Shown: piece by piece, positions 17,613 to 26,944 of the stretch
Position numbering within the stretch: the stretch's first letter is position 1
Layout of the letters: each line of letters opens with the position of its first letter
NCBI RefSeq assembly: GCF_004216575.1
Contig: NZ_SGWW01000001.1
Span: 620,001 to 684,000, forward strand
DNA length: 64,000 nt
DNA from: Microcella putealis
Lineage (GTDB): Bacteria; Actinomycetota; Actinomycetes; Actinomycetales; Microbacteriaceae
Reading direction: 5' to 3'
Notes under the pieces: generated by a model
Databases searched by the model: none
What the model saw: the letters and a program-made list of their open reading frames with translations, nothing else
Told to the model about the DNA's origin: nothing
Position numbers and translations under genes: made by a program

Positions 17613-20209
17613 GCGGCCTCACCCCCGCGCGGGCGCGCGCGATCGGTGCGCTGTGCGAGGCGGCGGGCCATCACGACGAGCCCCAGGATCGTGACCAGCA
17701 CCGCGACGCCGAGCAGCGCCGCCAGCGGAACACCCGCGACCGTCAGGGTGAGCGGGTACGGCTGCGTGGGCGCGGTGATCGCCGCGCGCACGAACGCCGG
17801 CATGACCGCCCCCGCCGCGAGTGCACCACCCGCGGCGCCGACGAGCGCGGCGATGCCGGCGGCAAGCCCCAGCTCGCCCGCCCGGGCACGGCCGAGCACC
17901 CGGCCTGGCACCCCGAGCGCGCGGAGGCCCGCGAGCTCGCCCCGTCGCGCGCGGTCAATCGTGACCGCGGTCGCGGCGAGCGCGACGAGCGCGAGCAGCA
18001 GGCCGGCGGCGGCACCGATCCAGAGCGTGAGGCGCGCGGGAGCGACGAGGCGCGCATCCCCGTCAGAGCGTTCGATGAGCGCGCCGGGCACCGCCGCCTC
18101 GCGGAGGGCGGCCGCCGCGGCCTGGATGTCGTCGGAGTCGACCCACACCTCGGCCGTGAACGGCACGCGCCGGTCGTCGACGGCGAGCGCGCCCACGAGC
18201 GCGTCGCGCTCGGCGGCAACGGCGAGCGCCGTGCGGGCCCCGGCAACGGCATCGACGGCGGCGACGGCGACGGTCAGCCGCCCTCCGGTGATGCTCAGCT
18301 GTGCCGTGTCGCCGACCGCGAGCCCGTAGCGGCTCGCAAAGGCGGGTGACACGGTCACCGGCAGACCGTCGGCGGATGCGGTGCCCGCGTCGCCCGCGGA
18401 CGCCCCGGACCCCGCGTTCGGCACCGCGACGAGCGACACCTCGTCAGACTGCACCCGCACCTCGGCGGTGAGCACCACGCGCGCATCGCGCACGCCCTCG
18501 GCGCTCCGCACGGCAGCGACGTCGACACTGTCGACGAGCGCGGCAGCAGGCGGTACCGACCCGGGCGCGCTCGGCAGCACGAGGCGCAGCTCGCCTCCGG
18601 TGCGCAGCGGCGCCGCGCGCTCGTCGGCCCGTTGCCACGTGCCGTCAAAGGTGGCCGCGACAATGACCCCCCCGGTCGCGAGGGAGACCAGCAGCACGGG
18701 CACGGCGAGCACCCCGGTGCCGCGGGCGAGTTGCCGGGCGGCGAGGGCCGCACGCAGGCCGGGGCGGGCGGCGGCACGGCGGGCGATGAGCCGCGCGAGC
18801 GGGCCAAGCAGCGCCACGGTGATCACGGCGACCAGCAGCAGTGCGCTGACGGGTGCGAGCGCGGCGAGCAGGTCGATCGCGGGCGCCCCGGCGGCGGTCT
18901 CGGTGAGCGGCGTGCCGAGGGTCGCGATGCGCCAGCCGGTCAGCGCCGCGAGCGCGAGGGCGATGACCGCCAGCACGGGCAGCGCCGCGAAGCGGTCGCT
19001 CGCGCGACGGGCGGACGACTCACCCAGCGGGCGGTTGACGTCGGCCGCGGTGAGCGCGAGCTGGGTGAGAACGGCGCCGAGCGCGACGGCGAGCGGCGCC
19101 GTGAACGGGTCGAGAGCATCCGAACCGGTGAGGGCGGCAACGAGGGCGAGGCCGCCCGCGGTGACGGCGGCGGCGAGCCCCGCGACGACGAGCATTTCGA
19201 GGCCGGCGAGGCCGACCAGGCGGGCGGCGGATGCTCCGCGCACGCGCACGAGGCGCGTCTCGCCCGCGCGTGACACCACGAGCAGGCGCGCGAGCAGGGC
19301 GATCGTGACGCCGCCCGTCACAGCGATGAGCGACAGCGGGATGGGGGCGACCGCTTCGGCGGCGGCGAGCGGGCCCGCCACCGAGCGCAGCGTTGTGGCG
19401 AGATCGCCGGCGAAGATGAGGCCGCCGCGGCCGGCCTCGGGGTCGCTGCGCAGGGCGCGGGCGAGGCCGTCGAGGCCGTTCGCGAGCGTCGTCAGGCCCG
19501 CGACGGTCACGGGGCCGGGCGCCGGAGTGAGCGTGAACCGCGTGACGGGGTCGGTGCTGAGGGCCGCCAGCACGGCGCCGTCGACGAGCAGCGGGCCGAC
19601 CGGGGCGCCGTCGGCGTCGACGCCCGAGCCGATCGTCGGCTCGCCGAACCAGAGCGGGTTGCCCGCGTCGATCGGCAGCCACGTGGCGACCACCTCGAGG
19701 GTGAGGGGTGCGTCGTTGGCCGTCGCGTCGGGGTCGATCGTGATCGTGTCGCCGAGGGCGAGACCGAGGGCGTCAGCGGCGGTAGCGTGCAGGGCGGTCT
19801 CGCCCTCCGCAGCCGGGGCCGTGCCCGTGAGGGTGACGTGAGGCAGGGCGCTCGCGGTGTCGAGCAGGGTGAGGCGGGAATCCGCCCCCGACGCCTCGAC
19901 CGGGACCGCGGTCGCCTGCAGGCTGCGGGTGGTGACGACCGCGTCCGCGCCCAACTCGCGATCGATCACACGCGTGAATGCGGCGATGCGGGCATCCGCC
20001 TCATCGCCGAGACGCGCCTCGGCGCGCACTGCGCCCGCGGTGCCCGTCGCCTCGCGCAGCACCTCGCCGGCCGCGCGCCCCAGGCCGTCGCCGAGCACCG
20101 CCGTCACCGCGGCCAGCAACGCCGACACGACGATCACCATGGCCGCGATGGCCGCGAGCACCGCGCGGCGCGAGAGCAACCGCTTGGCGGCGAAGGTGCG
20201 AACTGACAC
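17609..20209 (-). CDS. FtsX-like ABC transporter permease, first gene of export operon
   Basis: 866-residue permease with the same plan as its neighbour: an N-terminal helix (AVLAAIAAMVIVVSALLAA), an extracytoplasmic domain with DITIDPDATAND-like and SVRTFAAKRLL segments, and two FtsX membrane regions including a C-terminal block ending MARRLAQRTDR. GTG 20209 was chosen over longer frames because TAGCGT (20249-20244) and an AGGAG ribosome site (20225-20221) lie just upstream. It heads the operon of two permeases and two ATPases. The similar architecture suggests the permeases are paralogues. Confidence 0.82.
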   Translation of the reverse strand: MSVRTFAAKRLLSRRAVLAAIAAMVIVVSALLAAVTAVLGDGLGRAAGEVLREATGTAGAVRAEARLGDEADARIAAFTRVIDRELGADAVVTTRSLQATAVPVEASGADSRLTLLDTASALPHVTLTGTAPAAEGETALHATAADALGLALGDTITIDPDATANDAPLTLEVVATWLPIDAGNPLWFGEPTIGSGVDADGAPVGPLLVDGAVLAALSTDPVTRFTLTPAPGPVTVAGLTTLANGLDGLARALRSDPEAGRGGLIFAGDLATTLRSVAGPLAAAEAVAPIPLSLIAVTGGVTIALLARLLVVSRAGETRLVRVRGASAARLVGLAGLEMLVVAGLAAAVTAGGLALVAALTGSDALDPFTAPLAVALGAVLTQLALTAADVNRPLGESSARRASDRFAALPVLAVIALALAALTGWRIATLGTPLTETAAGAPAIDLLAALAPVSALLLVAVITVALLGPLARLIARRAAARPGLRAALAARQLARGTGVLAVPVLLVSLATGGVIVAATFDGTWQRADERAAPLRTGGELRLVLPSAPGSVPPAAALVDSVDVAAVRSAEGVRDARVVLTAEVRVQSDEVSLVAVPNAGSGASAGDAGTASADGLPVTVSPAFASRYGLAVGDTAQLSITGGRLTVAVAAVDAVAGARTALAVAAERDALVGALAVDDRRVPFTAEVWVDSDDIQAAAAALREAAVPGALIERSDGDARLVAPARLTLWIGAAAGLLLALVALAATAVTIDRARRGELAGLRALGVPGRVLGRARAGELGLAAGIAALVGAAGGALAAGAVMPAFVRAAITAPTQPYPLTLTVAGVPLAALLGVAVLVTILGLVVMARRLAQRTDRARPRGGEAA

Positions 20210-20347
20210 GCGCCGGACATCTCCTATGGTGAGGGAATATCCGACGCTAACAGCCGAACGCCCGCCCGGGCGCCAGAACTTTGACCGCTCGCGGCACGTT
20301 CGCATTTGTCCGGGCAGATGCCGATGAAGACAGCGCCCACCACGCTG

Positions 20348-21133
20348 TTACCGACGCGCGCGTAGGTCATCCGTAATTTCCGCCGCCGCCCGCTGAAGCC
20401 GGGCCAGAAAGCGCGTCTGAAGCTCGTCGATTTCGACGCGGCTGGCGTGCGCCGAGGCGTTGATAGCCGCAACGACCACGCCTCGGGTGTCCCGAATCGG
20501 GACGGCGATTGAACGCACACCGATTTCTAGCTCCTGGTCAACAATCGACCAGCCGCGCTCGCGTACGAGGTTGATCTCGTCACGCAGGGCCGCGCGCCTC
20601 GTGATTGTGGATGACGTGCGTCTGTCAAGCGTCGCGGTCGCGAGAAGTCGGTCGAGTTCGTCGTCGCTCAGGGCCGCGAGCATGACTCGGCCCATCGACG
20701 TGAGCACGGCGGGAAGGCGTGTTCCGACTGCGAGGTTAATCGACATGATGCGGGCGGTTGGCGCGCGTGCGATGTAGACGATGCTGTCGCCGTCGAGCAC
20801 ACTGGCGCTGCACGATTCGTGCAACTCCTCGCCCGCGAGGCGCAGGTGCTCGCTCGCGATCTCGGCGAGCGACAGGGACGAGAGGTAGGCGTAGCCGAGC
20901 TGCAGAACGGCGGGGCGCAAACTGAACTGACCGCCATCATTCGCGACATAGCCCAGATGCTGCAGCGTAATGAGGAACCGTCGAGCGGCAGCGCGGGTGA
21001 GACCAGTGCGGCGCGCAACCTCGGACAGGGTCATGACCGGCTTGTCAGCTGAGAACGAACGAATAACGTGAAGGCCGCGTTCAAGCGACTGGACGAAATC
21101 TGCGGGACGGTCGGGCGCATCGGAATCGGTCAC
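20348..21133 (-). CDS. IclR-family transcriptional regulator (PcaR/PobR-like)
   Basis: 261 residues. The N-terminal winged helix-turn-helix is seen as MTLSEVARRTGLTRAAARRF (residues 34-53). The C-terminal effector domain has IclR signatures such as GTRLPAVLTSMGRVMLA near 136 and RGWSIVDQELEIGVRSIAVP near 195. The opening FVQSLERGLHVIRSF and GLTRAAARR are characteristic of regulators of the beta-ketoadipate (protocatechuate/catechol) pathway. No aromatic degradation gene lies nearby, so its target is elsewhere or it controls the adjacent ABC operon 139 bases downstream. Starts at GTG. Confidence 0.85.
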   Translation of the reverse strand: MTDSDAPDRPADFVQSLERGLHVIRSFSADKPVMTLSEVARRTGLTRAAARRFLITLQHLGYVANDGGQFSLRPAVLQLGYAYLSSLSLAEIASEHLRLAGEELHESCSASVLDGDSIVYIARAPTARIMSINLAVGTRLPAVLTSMGRVMLAALSDDELDRLLATATLDRRTSSTITRRAALRDEINLVRERGWSIVDQELEIGVRSIAVPIRDTRGVVVAAINASAHASRVEIDELQTRFLARLQRAAAEITDDLRARR

Positions 21134-21304
21134 GGAGAGCCTCGCTTCGGAAGAGGATGCAAACGGCCGCTGGAACGAGACCGACCCACGCAGAAAATGT
21201 ACGGTACGCGAACCGCCGCCCGAGCTCGAGTCGCTGAGCCGTTCGGAGAGAGGGCGAGGTTGTCGTGTCCAACCCCTCCAACAGTGCGTGACAGCGTCTC
21301 TTTG

Positions 21305-21675
21305 TGGTGGAGATGGGGGGAATCGAACCCCCGTCCACTGCTGTGAGCCTGAGCCTTCTACGGGCGTAGTCTGCTGAGACGTTCTGCTCGGCCCCGACCT
21401 TTGTTGCAGACCCCTAGGTCGACGGGCCCAGCCTCAGTTCGAGTCCCGTGTGGCCCTGAGACACAACCACACAGCTAGCCCCCTTAATGACGCCAGCGAC
21501 CGGGGCGGAGGCACACCCGGGCTGACGGACTTTCTACTCTGCCTTAGGCGGCGAGAGCGAAGTCGGTGCGCTTAGCATTGGCACCTGTTGTTTGCAGAGA
21601 TCGTTTACGAGATAACCCTGCATCCTCGACCCGCTTCTCACAGTTTCGCAGGCAGTGTCGAAACCGATCATCCCC
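21305..21675 (-). ncRNA. ssrA: Transfer-messenger RNA (tmRNA)
   Basis: 371-base one-piece tmRNA that rescues stalled ribosomes with SmpB. The mature 5' end GGGGATG (from 21675) pairs with CATCTCC near the 3' end, and the CCA tail is encoded (21307-21305). The T-arm GGGTTCGATTCCCCC is conserved, and the start GGGGATGATCGGTTTCGAC is typical. The tag frame (21582-21544) encodes ANAKRTDFALAA then TAA. The gene lies 1.7 kb downstream of smpB on the same strand, with the MFS pump between them. AT-rich sequence at 21696-21719 lies upstream and may belong to the promoter, but no clear hexamers were found. Confidence 0.97.
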
Positions 21676-21849
21676 GTGGGACTCGCAGCGTGCATCCGCC
21701 CTCAAAAAAATGAAAAATGGATGCTCGTGCGAGCGAGTCGCTGTCACGCACTGTGGAGTTTCGTGAGCCGTTGGCTGCCGTTCGGGCCGGCCACCGGCGG
21801 TCTCGTACGCTCGCGGGCACCCGCGGCGTAGCCCTTCAGTATAGCGGCG

Positions 21850-23340
21850 CTAGACCCGATCGGGAACCCGGCCGGCGACACGAGCGCGCAGATCGATGAG
21901 CGCCATGGTGAGCGCGATGGCGACGAAGAACACCACGACGAAGGCGGCGTTGCGGTAGGCGTCTTGATAGACGACAAGCTGCGAGAACGAGCCCTCTTCG
22001 GCGTAGATCGTCGCGTAGAACGCCGAGGTGGCGGCGGCGAGGCCGACCGCGGTACCGACGCGCTGGCCGACCTGGCCGATCGAGCCGGCGACGCCGCCCG
22101 AGGTGACCGGCACCTCGGCGAGGGCGAGGGTCTGGTTGGGGGCGATGACGGCCCCTCCCCCGGCTCCGGCGATCAGCATCGCCAGCGCCATCGCCCACGG
22201 CACGGCGATGGCGGGCAAGAAGAGCGCGGCGGCGACCGCGCCCGAGAAGCCGATGAGCACGCCGACGAGGCCGACCACCACGATGCGGCGGCCAAACTTC
22301 TCGACGACCTTGCCCGAGTAGAACGAGGTCACGGCGCTCGCGAGCGCGAAGGGAATCGTCACCATGCCCGCGTAGACGGCGGCGAGCTCGAGGCCCATCT
22401 GCAGGAAGAGCGTGAGGGTGAGGAAGGTTGCTGGCATGGCGGCGAAGTACGCCATCGCGAGCAGCGTGGCGTTGCGGTAGCTGCGGATGCGGAACAGCGC
22501 GAAGTCGATGATCGCCGTGCGGCCGCTCGCGAGATAGCGCCGCTCCCAGGCGACGAAGCCCGCAGCGACGGCGGCGAAGAGTGCGAGGAACCACCACCGC
22601 GCCGGGTTGTCGTCAGGGCTACCGGTGGTCAGGACGAACGGCAGCATGAGGGCGAGCACGGTCGCGCCGAGCAAGAGCGTGCCGACGATGTCGAGGTCGC
22701 GCGGCCCGTCGGAGGCGGGCTGGGTGCGCGGAAGCAGCTTGTACGCGAACGGCCACAGCAGCATGACGAGCGGCACATTCATCCAGAAGATGAGGCGCCA
22801 GCCGAGGTCGTCGCCCGCGAGGCTCACGAACAGGCCACCCAAGGTCGGCCCGAAGGCGGTCGAGAGGCCGATAACGGCGCCGAAGATGCCGAAGGCGCGG
22901 CCGCGCTCGGGCCCTTGGAAGAGCTGTTGCGTAAGCCCGAGCACCTGCGGCATCAGGAGCCCCGCCGAGACTCCCTGCAAGATGCGCGAGCCGATCAGAA
23001 TCTCGACGCTCGGCGCGATCGCGCAGAACAGGCTCGCGGCGAGAAAGACGATGAGCCCGCCCAAGAACATGCGGCGGCGCGAGTTGAGGTCGCCCCATCG
23101 GCCGGCCGGCACGAGCACGACGCCGAACGCCAGCACGTAGCCGGCGACGATCAGCTGCACCTCAGTGGGGCCCGCGCCGAACGCGTCTTCAATCGCCGGG
23201 ATGCCCACATTGACCTTCGACAGGTCGAGGATCGTCAGCGAGGCAACGGCAACGGCGATCGAGAACGCCTGCCAGCGGGTGCGGTCAGAGTACGTCATGT
23301 CACCGCTTGCGCTTGTCGCGCCCCCCGACCGTTCAGCCAC
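21850..23340 (-). CDS. MFS drug-efflux transporter, DHA2 (14-helix) family
   Basis: 496-residue major-facilitator protein with about 14 hydrophobic helices. MFS motif A is visible as GRWGDLNSRRRMF near residue 80, and motif C-like GIFGAVIGLSTAFGPTLGGL near 155 is typical of proton-driven drug antiporters of the EmrB/QacA type. The substrate is unknown. Start GTG 23340 is preceded eight bases upstream by TAGGCT (23354-23349), so it appears leaderless and separately transcribed from smpB although only 50 bases away. The GC-rich tail ARVAGRVPDRV ends the protein. Confidence 0.9.
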   Translation of the reverse strand: MAERSGGATSASGDMTYSDRTRWQAFSIAVAVASLTILDLSKVNVGIPAIEDAFGAGPTEVQLIVAGYVLAFGVVLVPAGRWGDLNSRRRMFLGGLIVFLAASLFCAIAPSVEILIGSRILQGVSAGLLMPQVLGLTQQLFQGPERGRAFGIFGAVIGLSTAFGPTLGGLFVSLAGDDLGWRLIFWMNVPLVMLLWPFAYKLLPRTQPASDGPRDLDIVGTLLLGATVLALMLPFVLTTGSPDDNPARWWFLALFAAVAAGFVAWERRYLASGRTAIIDFALFRIRSYRNATLLAMAYFAAMPATFLTLTLFLQMGLELAAVYAGMVTIPFALASAVTSFYSGKVVEKFGRRIVVVGLVGVLIGFSGAVAAALFLPAIAVPWAMALAMLIAGAGGGAVIAPNQTLALAEVPVTSGGVAGSIGQVGQRVGTAVGLAAATSAFYATIYAEEGSFSQLVVYQDAYRNAAFVVVFFVAIALTMALIDLRARVAGRVPDRV

Positions 23341-23390
23341 AAACGACGAGCCTACGCCCGGCGGACTGTACGCCCGGTGTGCGCGAACCC

Positions 23391-23867
23391 CTACTCGCCC
23401 AGGCGATTGCGGCTACGCATGGCGCGCTCGGCCTCACGCTTGTCTTGCTTCTCGCGCAGCGTCTGACGCTTGTCGTACTCGCGCTTACCCTTCGCGACGG
23501 CGAGCTCGACCTTCGCGCGCCCGTCGCTGAAGTAGATGCTCAGAGGGATCAGCGTGTAGCCACCCTCTTTCGTCTTCTGGCTGATCTTGATGATCTGCTG
23601 CTTGTGCAAGAGCAGCTTGCGCTTGCGGCGCGGGGCGTGATTCGTCCAGGTGCCCTGCGAGTACTCGGGAATGTGCACGGCGTCGAGCCACGCCTCGCCC
23701 CCGTCGATGAAGCCGTAGCCGTCGACGAGGCTCGCGCGGCCCTGCCGCAGCGACTTCACCTCGGTGCCACTCAAGACGAGGCCGGCCTCAAAGGTGTCCT
23801 CAATCGTGTAGTCGTGGCGAGCCTTGCGGTTGGTCGCCACGACCTTCTGACCCTGCTCTTTCGGCAT
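23391..23867 (-). CDS. smpB: SsrA-binding protein SmpB
   Basis: 158-residue RNA-binding partner of tmRNA required for trans-translation. Conserved segments include [21 protein letters not shown], the [13 protein letters not shown] helix, the [17 protein letters not shown] loop and the basic C-terminal tail ([20 protein letters not shown]) that enters the mRNA channel. A very strong ribosome site (AAAGGAGG) precedes ATG 23867. Fourth gene of prfB-ftsE-ftsX-smpB, 147 bases after ftsX. Confidence 0.97.
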   Translation of the reverse strand: MPKEQGQKVVATNRKARHDYTIEDTFEAGLVLSGTEVKSLRQGRASLVDGYGFIDGGEAWLDAVHIPEYSQGTWTNHAPRRKRKLLLHKQQIIKISQKTKEGGYTLIPLSIYFSDGRAKVELAVAKGKREYDKRQTLREKQDKREAERAMRSRNRLGE

Positions 23868-24014
23868 GGCGCCCCTCCTTTCGGCTCAGCGTGACCGGTG
23901 GCGTAGTGACCGGTGGCGTTCACGGGCGCGCGGGGCAGCGCGCAGCCCTCCAGCATAACGCGACCCCGAGCATCCATTTCAGGCGGATGCTCGGTGCGCG
24001 CCGGGCGCGCCCGA

Positions 24015-24929
24015 TCAGACCCGCAGGTACCGGCTGATCGCGACGTTCGAGGCGACGGCGGCGAGCAGGCCGCCGGCGAGCAGCAGCACGGGCACGACGA
24101 GCAGGGCGTCGTCGACCGTCACGAAGCTCGTGCCGGGCAGCGTCTGCGTGAGGTAGCCCTGCACGAAGAAGTGCACGATCGCGACGACCGCACCGCCGGC
24201 GAGCACCGAGCCGATGATCGCCGCCACGACACCCTCGAGCACGAACGGCGTCTGAATGAAGCGGTTCGACGCCCCGACGAGGCGCATGATGCCGAGCTCG
24301 CGGCGGCGCGAGAATGCGCTCAGGCGGATGGTGGTGGCGATCAGCAGGGCGGCCGCGACGAGCATGAGCGCGGCGATGCCGACGGCGGTGAGGCTCGCCG
24401 AGTTCAGAATCGCGAAGATCTGGTCGAGGTACGAGCGCTGGTCGACGACCGATTCGACGCCGGCGAGACCGGCGAGCGCGTCGGTGAGAATCTGGCTCTG
24501 CTCAGGGTCGATCAGGTTCACCCAGAACGCCTCGGGCAGAAGGTCGGGGGTGACGAGGGCGGCGATCGCGTTGCCCTCGAACTGGTCTTGGAAGTTCGCG
24601 TACGCCTGCTCTTGGTCTTCGAAGTAGTAGGCGTCGATGAAGGGCGCGAGGGTTTCCGACTCGAGCTGCGCCTCGACGACGGCGATCTGGTCGTCGGTGG
24701 CGGCCTGCTGGTCGCACGAGCCGGCGGTCGTGTACTCGGTGCAGAGGTAGACGGCGACCTGCGCGCGGTCGTACCAGTAGGTCTTCATCTGCGTGATCTG
24801 CGACTGCAAGAGAATCGCGGTGCCGACGAAGGTGAGCGAGATGAAGGTGACGAGCACGACCGAGACGACCATCGAGAGGTTGCGGCGCAGGCCCTGCCCG
24901 ACCTCGCTGAGCACGAGTCCGAGTCTCAT
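24015..24929 (-). CDS. ftsX: Cell division protein FtsX (ABC transporter-like permease)
   Basis: 304-residue inner membrane protein with one N-terminal helix (about residues 20-42), an extracytoplasmic domain (43-170, with Cys pair CTEY...SCDQ) and three C-terminal helices. FtsX signatures include [23 protein letters not shown] and [18 protein letters not shown]. With FtsE it forms the mechanotransmission complex that activates peptidoglycan hydrolases outside the membrane. Its ATG overlaps the ftsE stop by four bases. Confidence 0.96.
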   Translation of the reverse strand: MRLGLVLSEVGQGLRRNLSMVVSVVLVTFISLTFVGTAILLQSQITQMKTYWYDRAQVAVYLCTEYTTAGSCDQQAATDDQIAVVEAQLESETLAPFIDAYYFEDQEQAYANFQDQFEGNAIAALVTPDLLPEAFWVNLIDPEQSQILTDALAGLAGVESVVDQRSYLDQIFAILNSASLTAVGIAALMLVAAALLIATTIRLSAFSRRRELGIMRLVGASNRFIQTPFVLEGVVAAIIGSVLAGGAVVAIVHFFVQGYLTQTLPGTSFVTVDDALLVVPVLLLAGGLLAAVASNVAISRYLRV

Positions 24930-25660
24930 CGCGTGGCCTCCGCGGAGCCGAACGACTGCTGCTGCACGAGGGGCACCGCCTGGGTGTAGCTGCCGCCGCG
25001 CTCGTCGCGAATGATGCGGCCGTTCACGAGCTCGACGACGCGGCGCTGCAGCCGGTCGACGATGCCGACGTCGTGGGTGGCCATGATGACGGTCGTGCCG
25101 TTGGCGTTGATGCGCTGCAAGAGCGTCATGATGCCGTCGGATGTCGTGGGGTCGAGGTTTCCGGTTGGTTCGTCGGCCAGCAAGATCGACGGCTTGTTGA
25201 CGACGGCGCGCGCGATCGCGACACGCTGCTGCTCACCGCCCGAGAGCTCGTGGGGGTATCGGCCGCCCTTGCCGTCGAGACCGACGGTGGCGAGGGCATC
25301 CGGAACCGCCTCGTGAATGAAGCCCTTCGACTTGCCGATCACCTGCAGGCTGAAGGCGACGTTGTCGAAGACGGTCTTGTTCGGCAAGAGCCGGAAATCT
25401 TGAAACACGACGCCCAGGTTGCGCCGGAAGTACGGCACCTTGCGGCTCGAGATGCGCCCCAGGTCTTGCCCGAGCACGTGAATCGCGCCCGAACTGGGTC
25501 GCTCTTCTTTCAGCACCAGGCGCAAAAAGCTCGACTTGCCCGAGCCTGAGGCGCCCACGAGGAAGACGAATTCGCCCGCGAGAATTTCGAGGTCGACGGC
25601 GTTGAGCGCCGGCCTCGCATTGCCCCGGTAGACCTTGGTGACCTCATCGAATCGAATCAC
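24926..25660 (-). CDS. ftsE: Cell division ATP-binding protein FtsE
   Basis: 244-residue ABC ATPase with Walker [11 protein letters not shown]-loop [19 protein letters not shown] (characteristic of FtsE), signature LSGGEQQR, Walker [14 protein letters not shown] and switch ATHD. A C-terminal extension ([23 protein letters not shown]) beyond the core is common in actinobacterial FtsE. Start GTG 25660 has TACGCT seven bases upstream (25673-25668), so a leaderless internal promoter may supplement read-through from prfB, 115 bases away. Confidence 0.96.
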   Translation of the reverse strand: MIRFDEVTKVYRGNARPALNAVDLEILAGEFVFLVGASGSGKSSFLRLVLKEERPSSGAIHVLGQDLGRISSRKVPYFRRNLGVVFQDFRLLPNKTVFDNVAFSLQVIGKSKGFIHEAVPDALATVGLDGKGGRYPHELSGGEQQRVAIARAVVNKPSILLADEPTGNLDPTTSDGIMTLLQRINANGTTVIMATHDVGIVDRLQRRVVELVNGRIIRDERGGSYTQAVPLVQQQSFGSAEATR

Positions 25661-25775
25661 GCCGGTCAGCGTACGCGCGGGTTCAGGATGCGCGGGGCAG
25701 CCACGCGCGTCGGCGCGCGACTCCCAGCCGCCGCTTGTGGACGCAGGCCGGGCTGCCTGTCTTCCGCGGTCGGTG

Positions 25776-26885
25776 CTAGTCGGTCGGCTTCTGCTTGCGC
25801 CACTTGATGCCCGCGGCGATGAAGCCGTCGAGCTCGCCGTCGAACACCTTCGAGGGGTTGCCCTCTTCGTACTCGGTGCGCAGGTCTTTCACCATTTGGT
25901 ACGGCGCGAGCACGTACGAGCGCATCTGGTCGCCCCAGCTAGCGGTGATGGTGCCGGCCAGCTCTTTCTTGGTGGCGGCCTCCTGCTCTTTCTGCAGCAG
26001 CAGCAGGCGTGACTGCAGCACGCGCATGGCGGCGGCGCGGTTCTGAATCTGGCTCTTCTCGTTCTGCATCGACACGACGGTGCCGGTCGGCAGGTGGGTG
26101 ATGCGCACGGCCGAGTCGGTCGTGTTGACGCTCTGGCCGCCGGGGCCCGACGAGCGGAACACGTCGACGCGAATGTCGTTTTCGGGAATCTCGATCTCGG
26201 CCGTCTCTTCCATGAGCGGAATCACCTCGACCGCCGCGAAGCTCGTCTGGCGCTTGCCCGCCGCACCGAACGGGCTCATGCGCACGAGGCGGTGCGTGCC
26301 GGCCTCGACGCTGAGCGTGCCGAAGGCGTAGGGCGCGTCGATCTGGAAGGTCGTCGACTTGATGCCCGCCTCTTCGGCGTATGAGGTGTCCATGACGGTG
26401 GCCTGGTAGCCGTGCTGCTCGGCCCAGCGCAGGTACATGCGCTGCAGCATCTCGGCGAAGTCGGCGGCATCGACGCCGCCCGCGCCCGAGCGAATGGTGA
26501 TGACGGCGGGCCGGTCGTCGTACTCGCCGTCGAGCAGCGTCTGCACCTCGAGCTCGGCGAGGGTCTTCTCGATGGCCGTCAGTTCGTCGGCCGCCTCGAC
26601 CGCCACGTCAGCGTCGTCGGCCTCGCGCGCCATCTCGATGAGCACGTCGAGGTCGTCGAGGCGCTGCTCGAGCTCGATGAGGCGCTTCAGCTCGGCCTGC
26701 TTGTGGCTTAGGGCGCTCGTCACCTTCTGGGCGGCGTCGACGTCGTCCCACAGGTCGGGCGCGGCGGCCTTCTCGCCGAGCTCGGCAACCTCTATCTCAA
26801 GGCGGTCGACGTCGACCACAGAGCGGATGTCGCGGAAGGTGGAGCGGGCGGCGCCGATGCGCTCAGAAAAATCGAGGTCGATCAT
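25776..26885 (-). CDS. prfB: Peptide chain release factor 2 (RF2)
   Basis: 369-residue release factor for UGA and UAA. The codon-reading SPF tripeptide ([14 protein letters not shown], about residue 200) and the catalytic GGQ motif ([17 protein letters not shown], about residue 245) are intact. The reading frame is continuous from ATG 26885; the programmed +1 frameshift near codon 25 found in E. coli and many bacteria is absent, as is usual in actinobacteria. TAGGCT nine bases upstream of the ATG suggests a nearly leaderless mRNA. First gene of the prfB-ftsE-ftsX-smpB block. Confidence 0.97.
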   Translation of the reverse strand: MIDLDFSERIGAARSTFRDIRSVVDVDRLEIEVAELGEKAAAPDLWDDVDAAQKVTSALSHKQAELKRLIELEQRLDDLDVLIEMAREADDADVAVEAADELTAIEKTLAELEVQTLLDGEYDDRPAVITIRSGAGGVDAADFAEMLQRMYLRWAEQHGYQATVMDTSYAEEAGIKSTTFQIDAPYAFGTLSVEAGTHRLVRMSPFGAAGKRQTSFAAVEVIPLMEETAEIEIPENDIRVDVFRSSGPGGQSVNTTDSAVRITHLPTGTVVSMQNEKSQIQNRAAAMRVLQSRLLLLQKEQEAATKKELAGTITASWGDQMRSYVLAPYQMVKDLRTEYEEGNPSKVFDGELDGFIAAGIKWRKQKPTD

Positions 26886-26944
26886 GTCGCGCCCAGCCTA
26901 CCCGCGGGTTCGGGGCGTCGGCCGGGCGTAGCATCGCGAGCGCC

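Noticed and set aside
13375-20327. Very long open frames on the plus strand opposite the ABC transporter genes, up to about 900 codons
   Set aside because: They mirror the codon-position GC pattern of the minus-strand genes, encode Arg/Gly/Ala/Ser-rich low-complexity sequence without any motif, and disappear at the real gene boundaries. They are shadows of high-GC coding sequence.
23968-23992. GAGCATCC/GGATGCTC hairpin between ftsX and smpB as a terminator
   Set aside because: Only eight pairs and no T-tract. It is composed of the frequently recurring GGATGC word and lies inside an operon expected to be read through.
26780-26885. Programmed +1 frameshift in prfB
   Set aside because: The frame is continuous from the ATG to the stop with no early in-frame TGA or slippery CTT TGA, so RF2 is made without frameshifting, as usual in actinobacteria.
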